Positions 45,412-54,292 of a stretch of 64,000 bases of DNA are shown one piece after another. Source of the stretch: Variovorax guangxiensis (lineage in GTDB: Bacteria > Pseudomonadota > Gammaproteobacteria > Burkholderiales > Burkholderiaceae_C); assembly GCF_003952165.1 (NCBI RefSeq), contig NZ_RXFT01000003.1, positions 1 through 64,000 on the forward strand. The letters are read 5' to 3'. The position numbers were made by a program, and so were the translations under genes. Numbering within the stretch: the stretch's first letter is position 1; each line of letters starts with the position of its first letter. The notes under the pieces were generated by a model. It had not been told where the DNA came from. It saw only the letters and a program-made list of their open reading frames with translations, and searched no databases.

Positions 45412-46407
45412 ATGAAGACACTGTTGCTGAACAAAGAGAATGTAGGGAGCCTGATTTCCATGAAGGAAGTCATTGGGACGGTGGAGCAGGCGTACAAAGC
45501 CTTCAACAGCGGCCAGGTGATTCAACCGGCCTACACATGCATCCACTTCCCACCACCCCGGGGCGAAATCGACTTCAAGATAGGGTACTGCGAGGCCAAC
45601 GAGATCATCTCGATGAAGACCTCGTCCGGGGGATTCCCGAACAACCCCACCGAGCACGGCGTGCCCAGCGGCATGGGAACCATCCTCCTGTTCGACGCCA
45701 GAACCTGCGCGCTCATTTGCGTGATGGATGGCAGCCTTGTCACCGGCTTGAGAACAGGCGCCGCCGGGGCCGTTTCGGTGAAGGCGCTGGCCCGCAAGGA
45801 CGCGAAGACCATCGCCTCCATCGGGACCGGCAATCAGGCCCGGATGCAGATCCGCGCGATCCGGGAGGTGATGACGATCGATACCATCCATGCCTGGAGC
45901 CCCCACCCCCAGACGCTCGCGCAATACAAGGCCGATATCGAGCGCGAGTTCGGCATTCCGGTGGTGATGGCCCGCTCCAAACAAGACGCTGTGGAGCAGG
46001 CGGACATCCTAGTCACTACCACCCGCGGCAAAGGTTCGCTGGTGGAAGCCGCCTGGGTCCGACCTGGCACGCATATCGTCGCCATTGGCACGGACACGCA
46101 AGGCAAGCAGGAGCTGGAGCCCGAGATCTTCAGGAACGCCAAGATCGTCAACGATTCGATTGCGCAATGCGTCGAGAAAGGCGAAACCTGGCATCCGCTG
46201 CACAAGAACATCATCAGCAAGCACGACATCCACGCCGAGATCGGCGAGGTCCTGCTGGGCAAGAAGCCGGGGCGCGAGTCCGACGGCGAGATCACGATCT
46301 TCGACTCGACGGGCATGGCCATCCAGGACAACACGACGTCGCACCTGATCTATCGCAACGCCATGGCCAGCAACACCGGCACGGCTTTTGAGTTCATTCA
46401 ATCATGA
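45412..46407 (+). CDS. Ornithine cyclodeaminase / mu-crystallin family protein
   Basis: A 331-residue NAD(P)-binding enzyme of the ornithine cyclodeaminase fold: [16 protein letters not shown] near 14, [17 protein letters not shown] near 55, [21 protein letters not shown] near 105 (substrate and nicotinamide region), and [10 protein letters not shown] near 140 (nucleotide motif). Members also include ketimine/iminosuccinate reductases (BhcD) and the EutC protein of hydroxyectoine use. The start at ATG 45412 is used instead of a TTG at 45388. The stop overlaps the next ATG (46404-46407), so it is coupled to a dehydratase. True cyclodeaminase activity is less likely than imine reduction in this context, by inference. 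Confidence 0.85.
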   Translation: MKTLLLNKENVGSLISMKEVIGTVEQAYKAFNSGQVIQPAYTCIHFPPPRGEIDFKIGYCEANEIISMKTSSGGFPNNPTEHGVPSGMGTILLFDARTCALICVMDGSLVTGLRTGAAGAVSVKALARKDAKTIASIGTGNQARMQIRAIREVMTIDTIHAWSPHPQTLAQYKADIEREFGIPVVMARSKQDAVEQADILVTTTRGKGSLVEAAWVRPGTHIVAIGTDTQGKQELEPEIFRNAKIVNDSIAQCVEKGETWHPLHKNIISKHDIHAEIGEVLLGKKPGRESDGEITIFDSTGMAIQDNTTSHLIYRNAMASNTGTAFEFIQS

Positions 46408-47384
46408 CGCCCCTGCTCGAGCACCCCACCCTTCGCGACATCCACCAAGCGCGGGAGCGACTGAAACCACACATCCGTCACACGCCCTTGCTGCGCGCCG
46501 AGAAGATGGAGACCACGCTCGGGTGCGAGGTGTACCTCAAACCCGAGACGCTGCAGATCACCGGGGCCTTCAAGATCCGCGGCGCGCTGAACAAGACCTT
46601 GTCGCTGCCCCGCGAGGCGATTGACAACGGCATCATCGCCACGTCTTCAGGCAACCATGCCCAGGGGCTGGCCTACGCGGCGCGGATGCTGGGCGTCAAG
46701 GCGCTTCTGGTGGTGCCCGTCACCACCCCGAAAATCAAGGTGGAGAACACCCGGGCGCTCGGCGCGGAGGTGATTCTGTTCGACGGCGACACCGCGGCGC
46801 GATGGAAACGGGTTTACGAGATCGCGGCAGAAAACCACTACGCCGTGGTGCACGCATTCGAGGATCCCACGGTCATGGCGGGCCAGGGAACCATAGGCTG
46901 CGAAATCCTGGAAGACCTGGCCGACGTGGACACCGTCATCATCCCTATGGGGGGCGGGGGTCTCATTTCCGGCATCGCCACCGCCATCAAGGAAACCAGA
47001 CCCTCCGTGCGTGTGGTGGGCGCGGAACCAGCGCTGACCCCCAAGTACTTCCATAGCCGCATCAACAAGGAGCGCACTTCACTGCCGCTGAAGAACACGA
47101 TCGCCGACGGTTTGCGTATCAGTGTGCCAGGCCAGAACCCCTACCCCATCATCGAAAGGTACGTCGACGAGATCGTGCTGGTCGAGGACGAACACATCAT
47201 CGAGGGCATGCGCATGCTGGCCAAGGACGCCAAGCTGATTGCAGAACCGGCTGCCTCGATCGGCATTGGCGCGCTGCTGGCGAAAGGACTCAAAGTGACG
47301 CCAGAGGAAAAGGTCTGTGTGGTGTTGACAGGCGGCAACTGGGATCTGTGCGACCTTGCCGAAATCTTTCAGCGCGCCAATTGA
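46404..47384 (+). CDS. PLP-dependent serine/threonine dehydratase-family enzyme (hydroxyaspartate dehydratase-like)
   Basis: A 326-residue fold-type II PLP enzyme. The lysine is in GAFKIRGA near residue 57, SSGNHAQG near 81 binds the substrate carboxylate, and [10 protein letters not shown] near 182 binds the phosphate. It belongs with threonine dehydratase, serine racemase, threo-3-hydroxyaspartate ammonia-lyase (BhcB) and EutB. It lacks a C-terminal ACT domain, so it is catabolic. Coupling to the cyclodeaminase-family gene is the same pairing seen in the BhcB/BhcD beta-hydroxyaspartate route and in EutB/EutC, and suggests removal of water and ammonia from a beta-hydroxy amino acid. Confidence 0.88.
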   Translation: MTPLLEHPTLRDIHQARERLKPHIRHTPLLRAEKMETTLGCEVYLKPETLQITGAFKIRGALNKTLSLPREAIDNGIIATSSGNHAQGLAYAARMLGVKALLVVPVTTPKIKVENTRALGAEVILFDGDTAARWKRVYEIAAENHYAVVHAFEDPTVMAGQGTIGCEILEDLADVDTVIIPMGGGGLISGIATAIKETRPSVRVVGAEPALTPKYFHSRINKERTSLPLKNTIADGLRISVPGQNPYPIIERYVDEIVLVEDEHIIEGMRMLAKDAKLIAEPAASIGIGALLAKGLKVTPEEKVCVVLTGGNWDLCDLAEIFQRAN

Positions 47385-47647
47385 TCGCTCCGGGGTCGGG
47401 CGTGTCCGCCGTGGGAAAGCGGCGCCGGCAAAGCCTCATCTGCCGAGATCCGCTTCACAACTGCCGCAGCATGTGCCGGCAGAGGTGCCGATAGCGATCA
47501 ATGCTGCGGGTTTATGGCCACGCAACGGCACCAACCTCTTCATGACCCCCCTTAAGCTGTGGCAATCGGCGACAGCCGCGTCGCACGCATCGCAAGCCCT
47601 ACGTCGTGCAACGCACGGCAGCCTGAACAAACGATAGCGATCCATCC

Positions 47648-48973
47648 ATGGCCCAGCCCTTGCGTCTCATCGAGACCTCCTCCACACTGCCGCGCCATGC
47701 CGACGCCGTCGTCATTGGCGGCGGGATCATCGGTGTCTTCACGGCCTACTACATGGCCCGTCGCGGCCTGTCGGTAGCGCTCGTCGAGAAGGGTCGCATC
47801 GGTGCCGAGCAGTCGAGCCGCAACTGGGGATGGTGCCGCCAGCAGAACCGCGATGCACGCGAGCTGCCCATGGCCACCCGCAGCCTCGATCTTTGGCAGC
47901 AGTTCGCAGCGGACACGGGCGAGGACACGGGCTTCAACCGCTGCGGACTGCTCTACCTCAGCGACGACGAGGACGAGATCGCCCGCTGGGCCAAATGGGG
48001 CGAATTCGCGAAGACGGCCGGCGTGAAGACGCACATGCTCAGCGGCCGCGATGCCAGCGAGCGGGGCCGGGCTACCGGCCGCGCGTGGAAGGGTGGCGTG
48101 TTCTCGCCCAGCGACGGCACGGCCGACCCGTCGAAGGCAGCGCCCGCAGTGGCCGCGGCGCTCATGAAACTCGGCGGCACGGTGAACCAGAACTGCGCCG
48201 TGCGCGGCATCGAGCGCGAGGGAGGCCGCCTCGCCGGCGTGGTCACCGAGGCCGGCACCATCAGGACCCGCATGGCCGTCTACGCCGGCGGCGCATGGGC
48301 TTCGTCCTTCCTGCGCCAGCTGGGCATCAGGTTTCCCCAGGCCACGGTTCGCCAGACCATCGTGCGCGTGCCATGCGTGGCCGAGCGACTGCCGGCTGCG
48401 CTGCACACCGCGCGCGTGTCCGTTACGCAGCGCAGCGACGGCAGCTACAACCTCGCCATCAGCGGGCGCGGACGCGTGGACCCGACAGCGCAGCTGCTGC
48501 GCTTTGCGCCGCAATTCCTGCCAATGTTCGCCAAGCGCTGGCGCAACGTTTTTCCAGGCGGTCTGGAGGGTATCCGCGGGGGCCACGAAACGCTGGCAAG
48601 GTGGCGGCTGGATGCGCCCACGCCCATGGAGCGGGTGCGTGTGCTCGACCCCAGGCCGGATGCCGCGGCGGTGAAGCAGACTTTCCATCGTGCGGCCGAA
48701 CTGCTGCCGGCGTTGGGCCGGGCGGGCATCGCCAACGCCTGGGCTGGCTTTGTCGACAGCACACCGGACGGCGTTCCGGGCATCGGCGAGGTGCCGCAGA
48801 TCCCCGGCTTCATCCTGGCCGCGGGATTCTCGGGCCACGGCTTCGGCATCGGCCCTGGCGCGGGCCACCTGATCGCCGACCTGGCGACGGGTGCGCCGCC
48901 AATCTTCGATCCGGCGCCCTACAACCCGGCGCGCTTCGCGAAGTCGGCCTGGGGCCAAGTCGCCGACTTCTAG
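47648..48973 (+). CDS. DadA-like FAD-dependent amino-acid oxidoreductase, copy 2
   Basis: A 441-residue paralogue of the copy at 43969: the same FAD start (GGGIIGVF), the same AEQSSRNWGWCRQQNRDARELP block and the same end (VADF). Differences are scattered, mostly conservative, and concentrated at the N-terminus and around residues 225-250, near the expected substrate side. A tandem duplication that trapped the OCD/dehydratase pair is the simplest explanation. It could give two related substrate specificities, for example two epimers. Confidence 0.9.
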   Translation: MAQPLRLIETSSTLPRHADAVVIGGGIIGVFTAYYMARRGLSVALVEKGRIGAEQSSRNWGWCRQQNRDARELPMATRSLDLWQQFAADTGEDTGFNRCGLLYLSDDEDEIARWAKWGEFAKTAGVKTHMLSGRDASERGRATGRAWKGGVFSPSDGTADPSKAAPAVAAALMKLGGTVNQNCAVRGIEREGGRLAGVVTEAGTIRTRMAVYAGGAWASSFLRQLGIRFPQATVRQTIVRVPCVAERLPAALHTARVSVTQRSDGSYNLAISGRGRVDPTAQLLRFAPQFLPMFAKRWRNVFPGGLEGIRGGHETLARWRLDAPTPMERVRVLDPRPDAAAVKQTFHRAAELLPALGRAGIANAWAGFVDSTPDGVPGIGEVPQIPGFILAAGFSGHGFGIGPGAGHLIADLATGAPPIFDPAPYNPARFAKSAWGQVADF

Positions 48974-48984
48974 CAGTCCACCGC

Positions 48985-50142
48985 GTGTCCCCTTTTCAAC
49001 TTCCGGCCGGTGAGCTGGCGAGGCTGGTACTCGCCCAGCTGTTCGTCAACGCCTGCGTGACCGGCCTGCGGATGGCCATGCCGCTGCAGTCGCTGCGACT
49101 GGGGCATGGCGAGGCGGCAGTGGGCGGCCTGATCGCGCTCTTCGCGCTCGGCCAGGTGTTTCTCGCACTACCCGCGGGCCGCTACTGCGAACGCAGCGGG
49201 CTGAAGCGGCCGGTCGCGATGGCCGTGGTGGTCGCCACGGCGGCCTGCGCCATGGCCGCGGCGTGGCCGGTGTTGCCGGTGTTGTGCGCCAGCGCGCTTC
49301 TCACCGGCGGCGCGGGCGGCGTCGTGATCATTGCGGTCCAGCGCCATGTTCCGCGAGTCGCGGGCGAGGCGGCCTCGCTTCGCCAAGCGTTCTCGTGGCT
49401 GGCGATCGGCCTGGCCTTGTCGAATGTCCTGGGCCCGCTGATGGCCGGGTTCCTCATCGACAGCGCCGGAATCCGCGTCGCGCTCCTGGGGCTGGCGCCA
49501 CTGCCGCTGCTGGCCTGGCTAGCCGTGCGAGGGGCGGTCGATCATGCGTCCCCGCTGCACGAAGCGCCCACCAGCGAGCGCAGCGTCCGGGACCTCTGGC
49601 GCCATGCCGGCCTGCGCCGGCTGCTGCTGTTGACCGGCCTGCTGTCGTGCTGCTGGGACGTGCACACCTTCCTCGTGCCCGTGCTCGGTCATGAGCGCGG
49701 CGTGCCCGCATCGGTGATCGGCAGCATCCTGGGCGCCTTCGGCATCGGCGCCGCCGCCGTCCGGCTGCTGGCGCCGCTTGTGGCCGCGCAGTTGCGCGAA
49801 TGGGCCGTCCTGCTCGGCGCGATGGTCGCCACCGCGCTGCTGTTCGCCGTCTATCCGCTGGTGCAGGCGCCGCTCGCCATGGGCCTGTGCTCGGCGCTGC
49901 TGGGCTTCAGCCTCGGCAGCACTCAGCCCATGGTCATGAGCCTGCTGCACCGGCTCGCGCCGCAGCACCGCTATGGCGAAGCAGTGGCGATGCGCGTGAT
50001 CGTGAACAACGCATCCAGCGTCGGCATTCCCTTGGTGTCGGGCGCGGCCGGTTCGCTGGTTGGCGCGGCCGGCGTGTTCTGGGCCGCGGGCGTACTGGCG
50101 GCCGCCGGTGCACGTCTCGCGCTTCCCCTCAAAGATCACTGA
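48985..50142 (+). CDS. MFS transporter
   Basis: A 385-residue major facilitator with about twelve hydrophobic segments. It has the typical loop after helix 2 (ALPAGRYCERSGLKR near residue 58) and a QHRYGEAVAMRVIVNN loop near helix 10. GTG at 48985 is chosen as start, 11 bp after the DadA stop; the frame extends upstream only inside that gene. It probably imports or exports the cluster's amino-acid substrate. The direction is not determinable from sequence. Confidence 0.85.
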   Translation: MSPFQLPAGELARLVLAQLFVNACVTGLRMAMPLQSLRLGHGEAAVGGLIALFALGQVFLALPAGRYCERSGLKRPVAMAVVVATAACAMAAAWPVLPVLCASALLTGGAGGVVIIAVQRHVPRVAGEAASLRQAFSWLAIGLALSNVLGPLMAGFLIDSAGIRVALLGLAPLPLLAWLAVRGAVDHASPLHEAPTSERSVRDLWRHAGLRRLLLLTGLLSCCWDVHTFLVPVLGHERGVPASVIGSILGAFGIGAAAVRLLAPLVAAQLREWAVLLGAMVATALLFAVYPLVQAPLAMGLCSALLGFSLGSTQPMVMSLLHRLAPQHRYGEAVAMRVIVNNASSVGIPLVSGAAGSLVGAAGVFWAAGVLAAAGARLALPLKDH

Positions 50143-50149
50143 GAACCCC

Positions 50150-50812
50150 ATGATCCGTTCCATCGCCTTCATCCACACCGTGGCCCTGCTGGTCGAGCGT
50201 TTCCGGCCGCGCTTCCAGGCCGAGCTGCCACAGCAGCGCTGCTTCCACCTGCTCGACGAAAGCGTGCTGCAGGACCTGCTGCGAGACGGACCGTCGCCCG
50301 CCATTACGCGGCGCATAGTCACGCTGGCCACGCTGGCCGCCGACGCGGGCGCGGACCTGATCGTCTTCACCTGCTCCTCAACCTCTCCCGCCATCGATGC
50401 GGCGCGGCCACTGGTGCCGGTGCCCATCGTGAAGATCGACGACGCGATGTACGCCGAGGCGGCCCGCTGCGATGGCCGTGTCGGCCTGCTGTACACGGCG
50501 CGCTCGACGCTGGAGCCGAGCCGTTCGCTGCTGGCCGAACATGCCGCGGCGTCCGGCGCGCGGGTGAAGGCCGAGTGCGTGCTGGTCGACGGTGCATTCG
50601 ACGCGCTTTCCGCCGGCCGGCGCGAAATCCACGATGCACTGGTGACGGAATCGGCGCTTGCCCTCGCTGCACGCGCCGACCGGCTGGTGCTGGCACAGGC
50701 CTCGCTCGCCCACTTGGCTGCGCCACTCGCCGAAGCCACCGGCAAGCCGGTGTTCGCCAGCCCGGAGTGGATGGTCCGCGATGTCGTGGCGCGCGTGGCC
50801 GCGGCGGCCTGA
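50150..50812 (+). CDS. Aspartate/glutamate racemase family protein
   Basis: A 220-residue protein of the Asp/Glu/hydantoin racemase fold. The first active-site cysteine region is VFTCSSTSPAID near residue 75; the second half reads LVLAQASLAHLA near 183, where the usual second cysteine seems to be replaced by alanine/serine. One-cysteine members include isomerases and maleate/arylmalonate-type enzymes, so racemisation is not certain. It lies 7 bp after the MFS gene and closes the DadA cluster; with D-amino-acid oxidoreductases, stereo-inversion of an amino acid is plausible. Confidence 0.82.
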   Translation: MIRSIAFIHTVALLVERFRPRFQAELPQQRCFHLLDESVLQDLLRDGPSPAITRRIVTLATLAADAGADLIVFTCSSTSPAIDAARPLVPVPIVKIDDAMYAEAARCDGRVGLLYTARSTLEPSRSLLAEHAAASGARVKAECVLVDGAFDALSAGRREIHDALVTESALALAARADRLVLAQASLAHLAAPLAEATGKPVFASPEWMVRDVVARVAAAA

Positions 50813-51428
50813 TCTCGAAGAGGCGCAGGCTCGTCTGGATCTGACGCGACTGGCACCCGGCATGCAGAGCGTCGTGCGTCACAAGACCGTGCTGCAGCAT
50901 CTCGTGATCGTTCGCAAGGTCATCCTGGCTCAGAGCGCCAATTTGACTATCTCGACAGGCCTGCCGCTCGATCCAAGCAGAGCTGTCATGCGATCCGCGC
51001 GCGACTTCGGGATCGCGATACCCGCGAGACGGCACAGTCCATCGCAAAGACACCGGAGTACAGCCAGTCGCGCAGGGACAGGAAGAAGGTCGAGATGCTG
51101 TTCGCACACCTCAACGCATCATGAAAATGGATCGGCTCCGGCTTCGCGGACTCTGTGGTGCGCGGGACGACTTCCTGCGGGCGGCAACTGAGCCGAGCCT
51201 TCGTTCACCGTGCGATCTACTCTCGCCTACTCTGTCAAATGCTTGCACCAGAATTCGCAGCCTCGACCAGCCCCGGCCCCACGTTCAAGCCTACTGGACC
51301 AACCTGCGGCTGGCTTCCGAGGCGCCTCCTGTCAGTCGCATCACGGGTTGCGCATCTCGGACCGGTCGCCGGCGGCCTCGAGGCCTTGCAGGCGGAGGCG
51401 AGCGTTGCTGCGGGCGCGGCCTCGCCAC
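50813..51428. other. 616-bp gap with a transposase remnant, otherwise no gene seen
   Basis: Between the racemase and the LysR stop the only recognisable coding sequence is a decayed transposase fragment at ~51000-51195. The flanks have no convincing protein frames, and I saw no complete terminal inverted repeats. Confidence 0.6.
51000..51195 (+). pseudogene. Remnant of an IS transposase (IS1182/IS5-like C-terminus)
   Basis: The plus strand encodes QSRRDRKKVEMLFAHL in one frame, immediately followed in a second frame by RIMKMDRLRLRGLCGARDDF. Together these are the C-terminal signature of a DDE transposase of the IS1182 type (K-K-V-E-x-L-F-A-H-L-K-R-I). The frames break around 51112, with one base missing. 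The rest of the element, including its N-terminal half and terminal repeats, is absent. It marks an old insertion just downstream of the racemase cluster. Confidence 0.75.
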
Positions 51429-52328
51429 TCAGGCGCGCCGCACCCGCTGCCTCGCGGCTTCGGAATGCACCCACGCCAGAAACGCCTCCACCGCCGGACG
51501 CCCGGCGTGGCGCTGGGGATAGACCAGAAAATGTGCCTTGACCCTGATCGCCTTGTCCAGGCCGAACACCGGCTTGAGCTTGCGCTCGGCGAGGTGACCT
51601 GCGGCATTGACGTCGCTCTCCAGCGCGATACCCAGCCCTTGCGTTGCCGCGTCCAGCGACATTTGGGCGCGGTCGAAACGCAAGGCGTAGCGCTCCGGGG
51701 CGCGCTTGTCTGAAAACGCCTGCAGCCAGTCCGACCATTGGACGATGCTGACGTTGCTTTGGATCAAGGGCATGTCCAGGAGTTGATCGATCCTGGACAG
51801 GCGACGCTCGCGGACGAACTCCGGGCTCGCGAGCGGCACGATGCGTTCCTCGAACAGCGGCTCGACCACCAGGTTGCCCCATTGCGGCACGCCATAGCGG
51901 ATGTCGATGTCGGCCTGGCCCAGCGCGAAGTCGCTCTGCGTGTGGGCGGCCGACAGGTTCAGCGAGATGTCGGGGTGCGCCTGTGCGAAGCGGCGCAGGC
52001 GCGGCATGAGCCACAGGCTAGCGATGCTGGGCGCGCAATGGACGTACAGGCTGTTGCCGACTCCTTCGCGCAGGTCTTCGGTGGCCGTGGAGATGGCCGA
52101 CAACGCGCCGCCTACGCGATCGAGGTAGCGAGTCCCCGCATAGCTCAGGCGCACCCCATGCGCGCTGCGCTCAAACAGGCGCACGCCAAGGTCCGACTCC
52201 AGGCGTGCGATCTGGTGGCTGACCGCAGAAGGCGTCAGGTGCAGTTCCGCGGCGGCGAGCGCAAAGCTGCGTCGTCGCGCGACGCTCTCGAATGCGAGGA
52301 GGTTGGCAATGGCTGGGATCGACGACAT
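51429..52328 (-). CDS. LysR-family transcriptional regulator
   Basis: A 299-residue LysR regulator of the GcvA-like group: helix-turn-helix at ~6-65 (LLAFESVARRRSFALAA, TPSAVSHQIARLES) and effector domain with WLMPRLRRFAQAHPDISL. It is divergent from the SDR/TRAP/transketolase operon starting at 52487. A LysR-type box sits in the 158-bp gap, so it is the likely regulator of that operon. Confidence 0.92.
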   Translation of the reverse strand: MSSIPAIANLLAFESVARRRSFALAAAELHLTPSAVSHQIARLESDLGVRLFERSAHGVRLSYAGTRYLDRVGGALSAISTATEDLREGVGNSLYVHCAPSIASLWLMPRLRRFAQAHPDISLNLSAAHTQSDFALGQADIDIRYGVPQWGNLVVEPLFEERIVPLASPEFVRERRLSRIDQLLDMPLIQSNVSIVQWSDWLQAFSDKRAPERYALRFDRAQMSLDAATQGLGIALESDVNAAGHLAERKLKPVFGLDKAIRVKAHFLVYPQRHAGRPAVEAFLAWVHSEAARQRVRRA

Positions 52329-52347
52329 CGGGTTTCCCCCGCGCTCA

Positions 52348-52364
52348 GATGAACATCCTTCATC
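52348..52364. promoter_or_regulatory. LysR-type operator (T-N11-A) in the divergent gap
   Basis: GATGAA (52348-52353) and TTCATC (52359-52364) are exact complements, giving a T-N11-A symmetric box 123 bp before the SDR start. A TTGACG hexamer (52370-52375) follows with only a weak -10 partner. Good candidate site for the divergent LysR protein. Confidence 0.5.
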
Positions 52365-52486
52365 CTAGCTTGACGAGATATCGCTTGTCTTCATCTTCAG
52401 CCCGATTGACCATTCGCTCCGTCCCGAGAGGCGCGCCACCTACGGCCGCTGCGGACCCCTTACTCAGAACTCAGGAGATCGAAGAC

Positions 52487-53236
52487 ATGCTGCTCAAGGA
52501 CAAGGTCGCGCTGATCACCGGCGGTGCCGGCATCAACGGACTGGGCTTCGCCACTGCGCGAGAAATGGCCGCGCAGGGCGCGCGCGTGGTCATCATGGAC
52601 CTCGAACGGGCGGAACCGCAGGCGGCTGCAGCTCGCCTGGGCGAAGGCCACCTCGGTGTGGTCGGCGACGTGACCGACAAGAACGCCTGCATCGCAGCGG
52701 CAGCCGCAACGGTCGCGGCCTTCGGGCGCATCGATGTCCTCATCAACAATGCCGGCATCACCCAGCCGGTGAAGACCCTGGACATCACGGGGGCCGACTA
52801 TGACCGGATCCTGGACGTCAGCCTGCGCGGCACGCTCTACATGTCGCAGGCAGTGCTGCCCGCCATGCGCGGCGCACAGGGCGGTTCGATCGTCTGCATC
52901 TCGTCCGTGTCGGCGCAGCGCGGCGGCGGCATCTTCGGGGGGCCGCACTACTCGGCCGCTAAGGCGGGCGTGCTCGGCCTGGCGCGTGCGATGGCGCGTG
53001 AGTTCGGCGTCGAAGGCATCCGCGTCAACTGCATCACCCCCGGCTTGATCGAGACCGACATCACGCAGGGCAAGCTGAGCCCGGACCGCAAGAAGGAAAT
53101 CGAGGACACCATTCCCTTGGCCCGTCTGGGCCAGGCCAAGGACGTAGCCGGCGCCTGCGTCTTCCTGGCCAGCGACCTGGCCGCCTACTGCACGGGCATC
53201 ACCCTCGATGTGAACGGCGGCATGCTGATTCACTGA
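52487..53236 (+). CDS. SDR-family oxidoreductase (FabG-like)
   Basis: A 249-residue canonical short-chain dehydrogenase: GGAGINGLG near residues 11-19, NNAG near 86, Ser in ISSVSA near 137, Tyr and Lys in HYSAAKAG near 155-159, and PGLIETD near 187. Unlike the SDR at 22971 its catalytic set is complete. A strong ribosome site (CAGGAG) precedes the ATG at 52487. As first gene of a TRAP/transketolase operon it probably oxidises a hydroxyl of the imported compound, making an alpha-hydroxyketone for the transketolase. Confidence 0.92.
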   Translation: MLLKDKVALITGGAGINGLGFATAREMAAQGARVVIMDLERAEPQAAAARLGEGHLGVVGDVTDKNACIAAAAATVAAFGRIDVLINNAGITQPVKTLDITGADYDRILDVSLRGTLYMSQAVLPAMRGAQGGSIVCISSVSAQRGGGIFGGPHYSAAKAGVLGLARAMAREFGVEGIRVNCITPGLIETDITQGKLSPDRKKEIEDTIPLARLGQAKDVAGACVFLASDLAAYCTGITLDVNGGMLIH

Positions 53237-53276
53237 CTGACACCTCACTCCATCAACAAAATCCAGGAGACATCGC

Positions 53277-54266
53277 ATGAACCGCCAACATTTCATCCGC
53301 AGCGTGCTTGCCACCTCCCTCGGCCTGCTCTGCGCTGCGGGCGCCGCCGCACAGACAGTCAAGCTCACGCTCGGCCACGGCGCCGCGATCGGCAATCCGC
53401 GGCATGAAGCGGCCGTGAAGTTCGCCGAGGTCGTCAAGGCCAGGTCGGGCGGCCGCATCGAGGTGCAGGTCGCACCTTCCGGCCAATTGGGCGACGACGC
53501 TGCCATGGTCACCGCACTGCGCACCGGTGCTCTCGACATCAGCGCGAACTCGCAGGGTGCGGTGGCCAATGCGGTGCCCGAGTACGCCGCTTACGGCATG
53601 CCCTTCCTGTTCGCCAGCCCGGCGGCTGCCTTCAAGGTGCTCGACGGCCCGCTCGGCAAGGAGCTGGCCGACCGTTCGGCCGAAAAAGGCATGGTGCTGC
53701 TGGGTACCTGGGACAACGGCATCCGGCAGATGACCAACAGCAAGCGCCCGATCAACGGCCCCGAGGACCTCAAGGGCCTGAAGATGCGCGTGCCGCCGGA
53801 TGCGACCCTGGTCGACATCATGAAGGCGCTCGGCGCCGAGGCTCAGCAGATCAAGTTCGCCGAGCTGTACGTGGCCCTGCAGCAGGGAGTGGTCGATGGG
53901 CAGGAGAACCCGCTCGTGAATTTCCACGCCAGCAAGCTCTACGAAGTGCAGAAGCACCTGGCCATGACGAATCACCAGTTCCAGATGACGCCATTCCTGA
54001 TGAGCAAGCGCAGCTGGGACAAGCTGTCGGAAGCAGACCGCAGGATCGTGCTGGAGGCCTCGACCGAAGCCACCGCGCTGCAGCGCAAGCTGTCGCAGGA
54101 CGCCGACGAGAAGCTGCTGGCCGACCTCAAGGCCAAGGGCGTACAGGTGACCACCCCTGCGCCGGCACCCTTTGCCAAGGCCACGGCGGAAGTCGTCACC
54201 AAGTGGGCAAGCGGCCCCATCGGTGCCTACGTCAAGAAGGTCGTTGCGGCCGCCCAGGCGCTCTGA
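53277..54266 (+). CDS. dctP: TRAP transporter substrate-binding protein (DctP family)
   Basis: A 329-residue periplasmic receptor with a signal peptide cleaved near AAAQ at residue 25. The family pattern is visible: LGHG...HEAAVKFAEVV near 32-52, PSGQLGDDAAMVTALRTGALD near 66-86, MRVPP near 165 with the arginine that binds the ligand carboxylate, and ELYVALQQGVVDGQENP near 190. The carboxylate-binding arginine implies an acid substrate. It is followed by the two membrane subunits. Confidence 0.94.
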   Translation: MNRQHFIRSVLATSLGLLCAAGAAAQTVKLTLGHGAAIGNPRHEAAVKFAEVVKARSGGRIEVQVAPSGQLGDDAAMVTALRTGALDISANSQGAVANAVPEYAAYGMPFLFASPAAAFKVLDGPLGKELADRSAEKGMVLLGTWDNGIRQMTNSKRPINGPEDLKGLKMRVPPDATLVDIMKALGAEAQQIKFAELYVALQQGVVDGQENPLVNFHASKLYEVQKHLAMTNHQFQMTPFLMSKRSWDKLSEADRRIVLEASTEATALQRKLSQDADEKLLADLKAKGVQVTTPAPAPFAKATAEVVTKWASGPIGAYVKKVVAAAQAL

Positions 54267-54292
54267 CCGATAGCCACGCCAAGGAGATCCCC

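Noticed and set aside
45412..47384. Hydroxyectoine utilisation (EutC/EutB) as a full assignment
   Set aside because: The pair has the right families, but ectoine hydrolase (DoeA/EutD), the deacetylase (DoeB/EutE) and ectoine uptake genes are absent from the neighbourhood, so only the family link is kept.
47830..48984. Upstream extension of the MFS transporter frame
   Set aside because: It overlaps DadA copy 2 out of phase; a GTG at 48985 just after the DadA stop is the sensible start.
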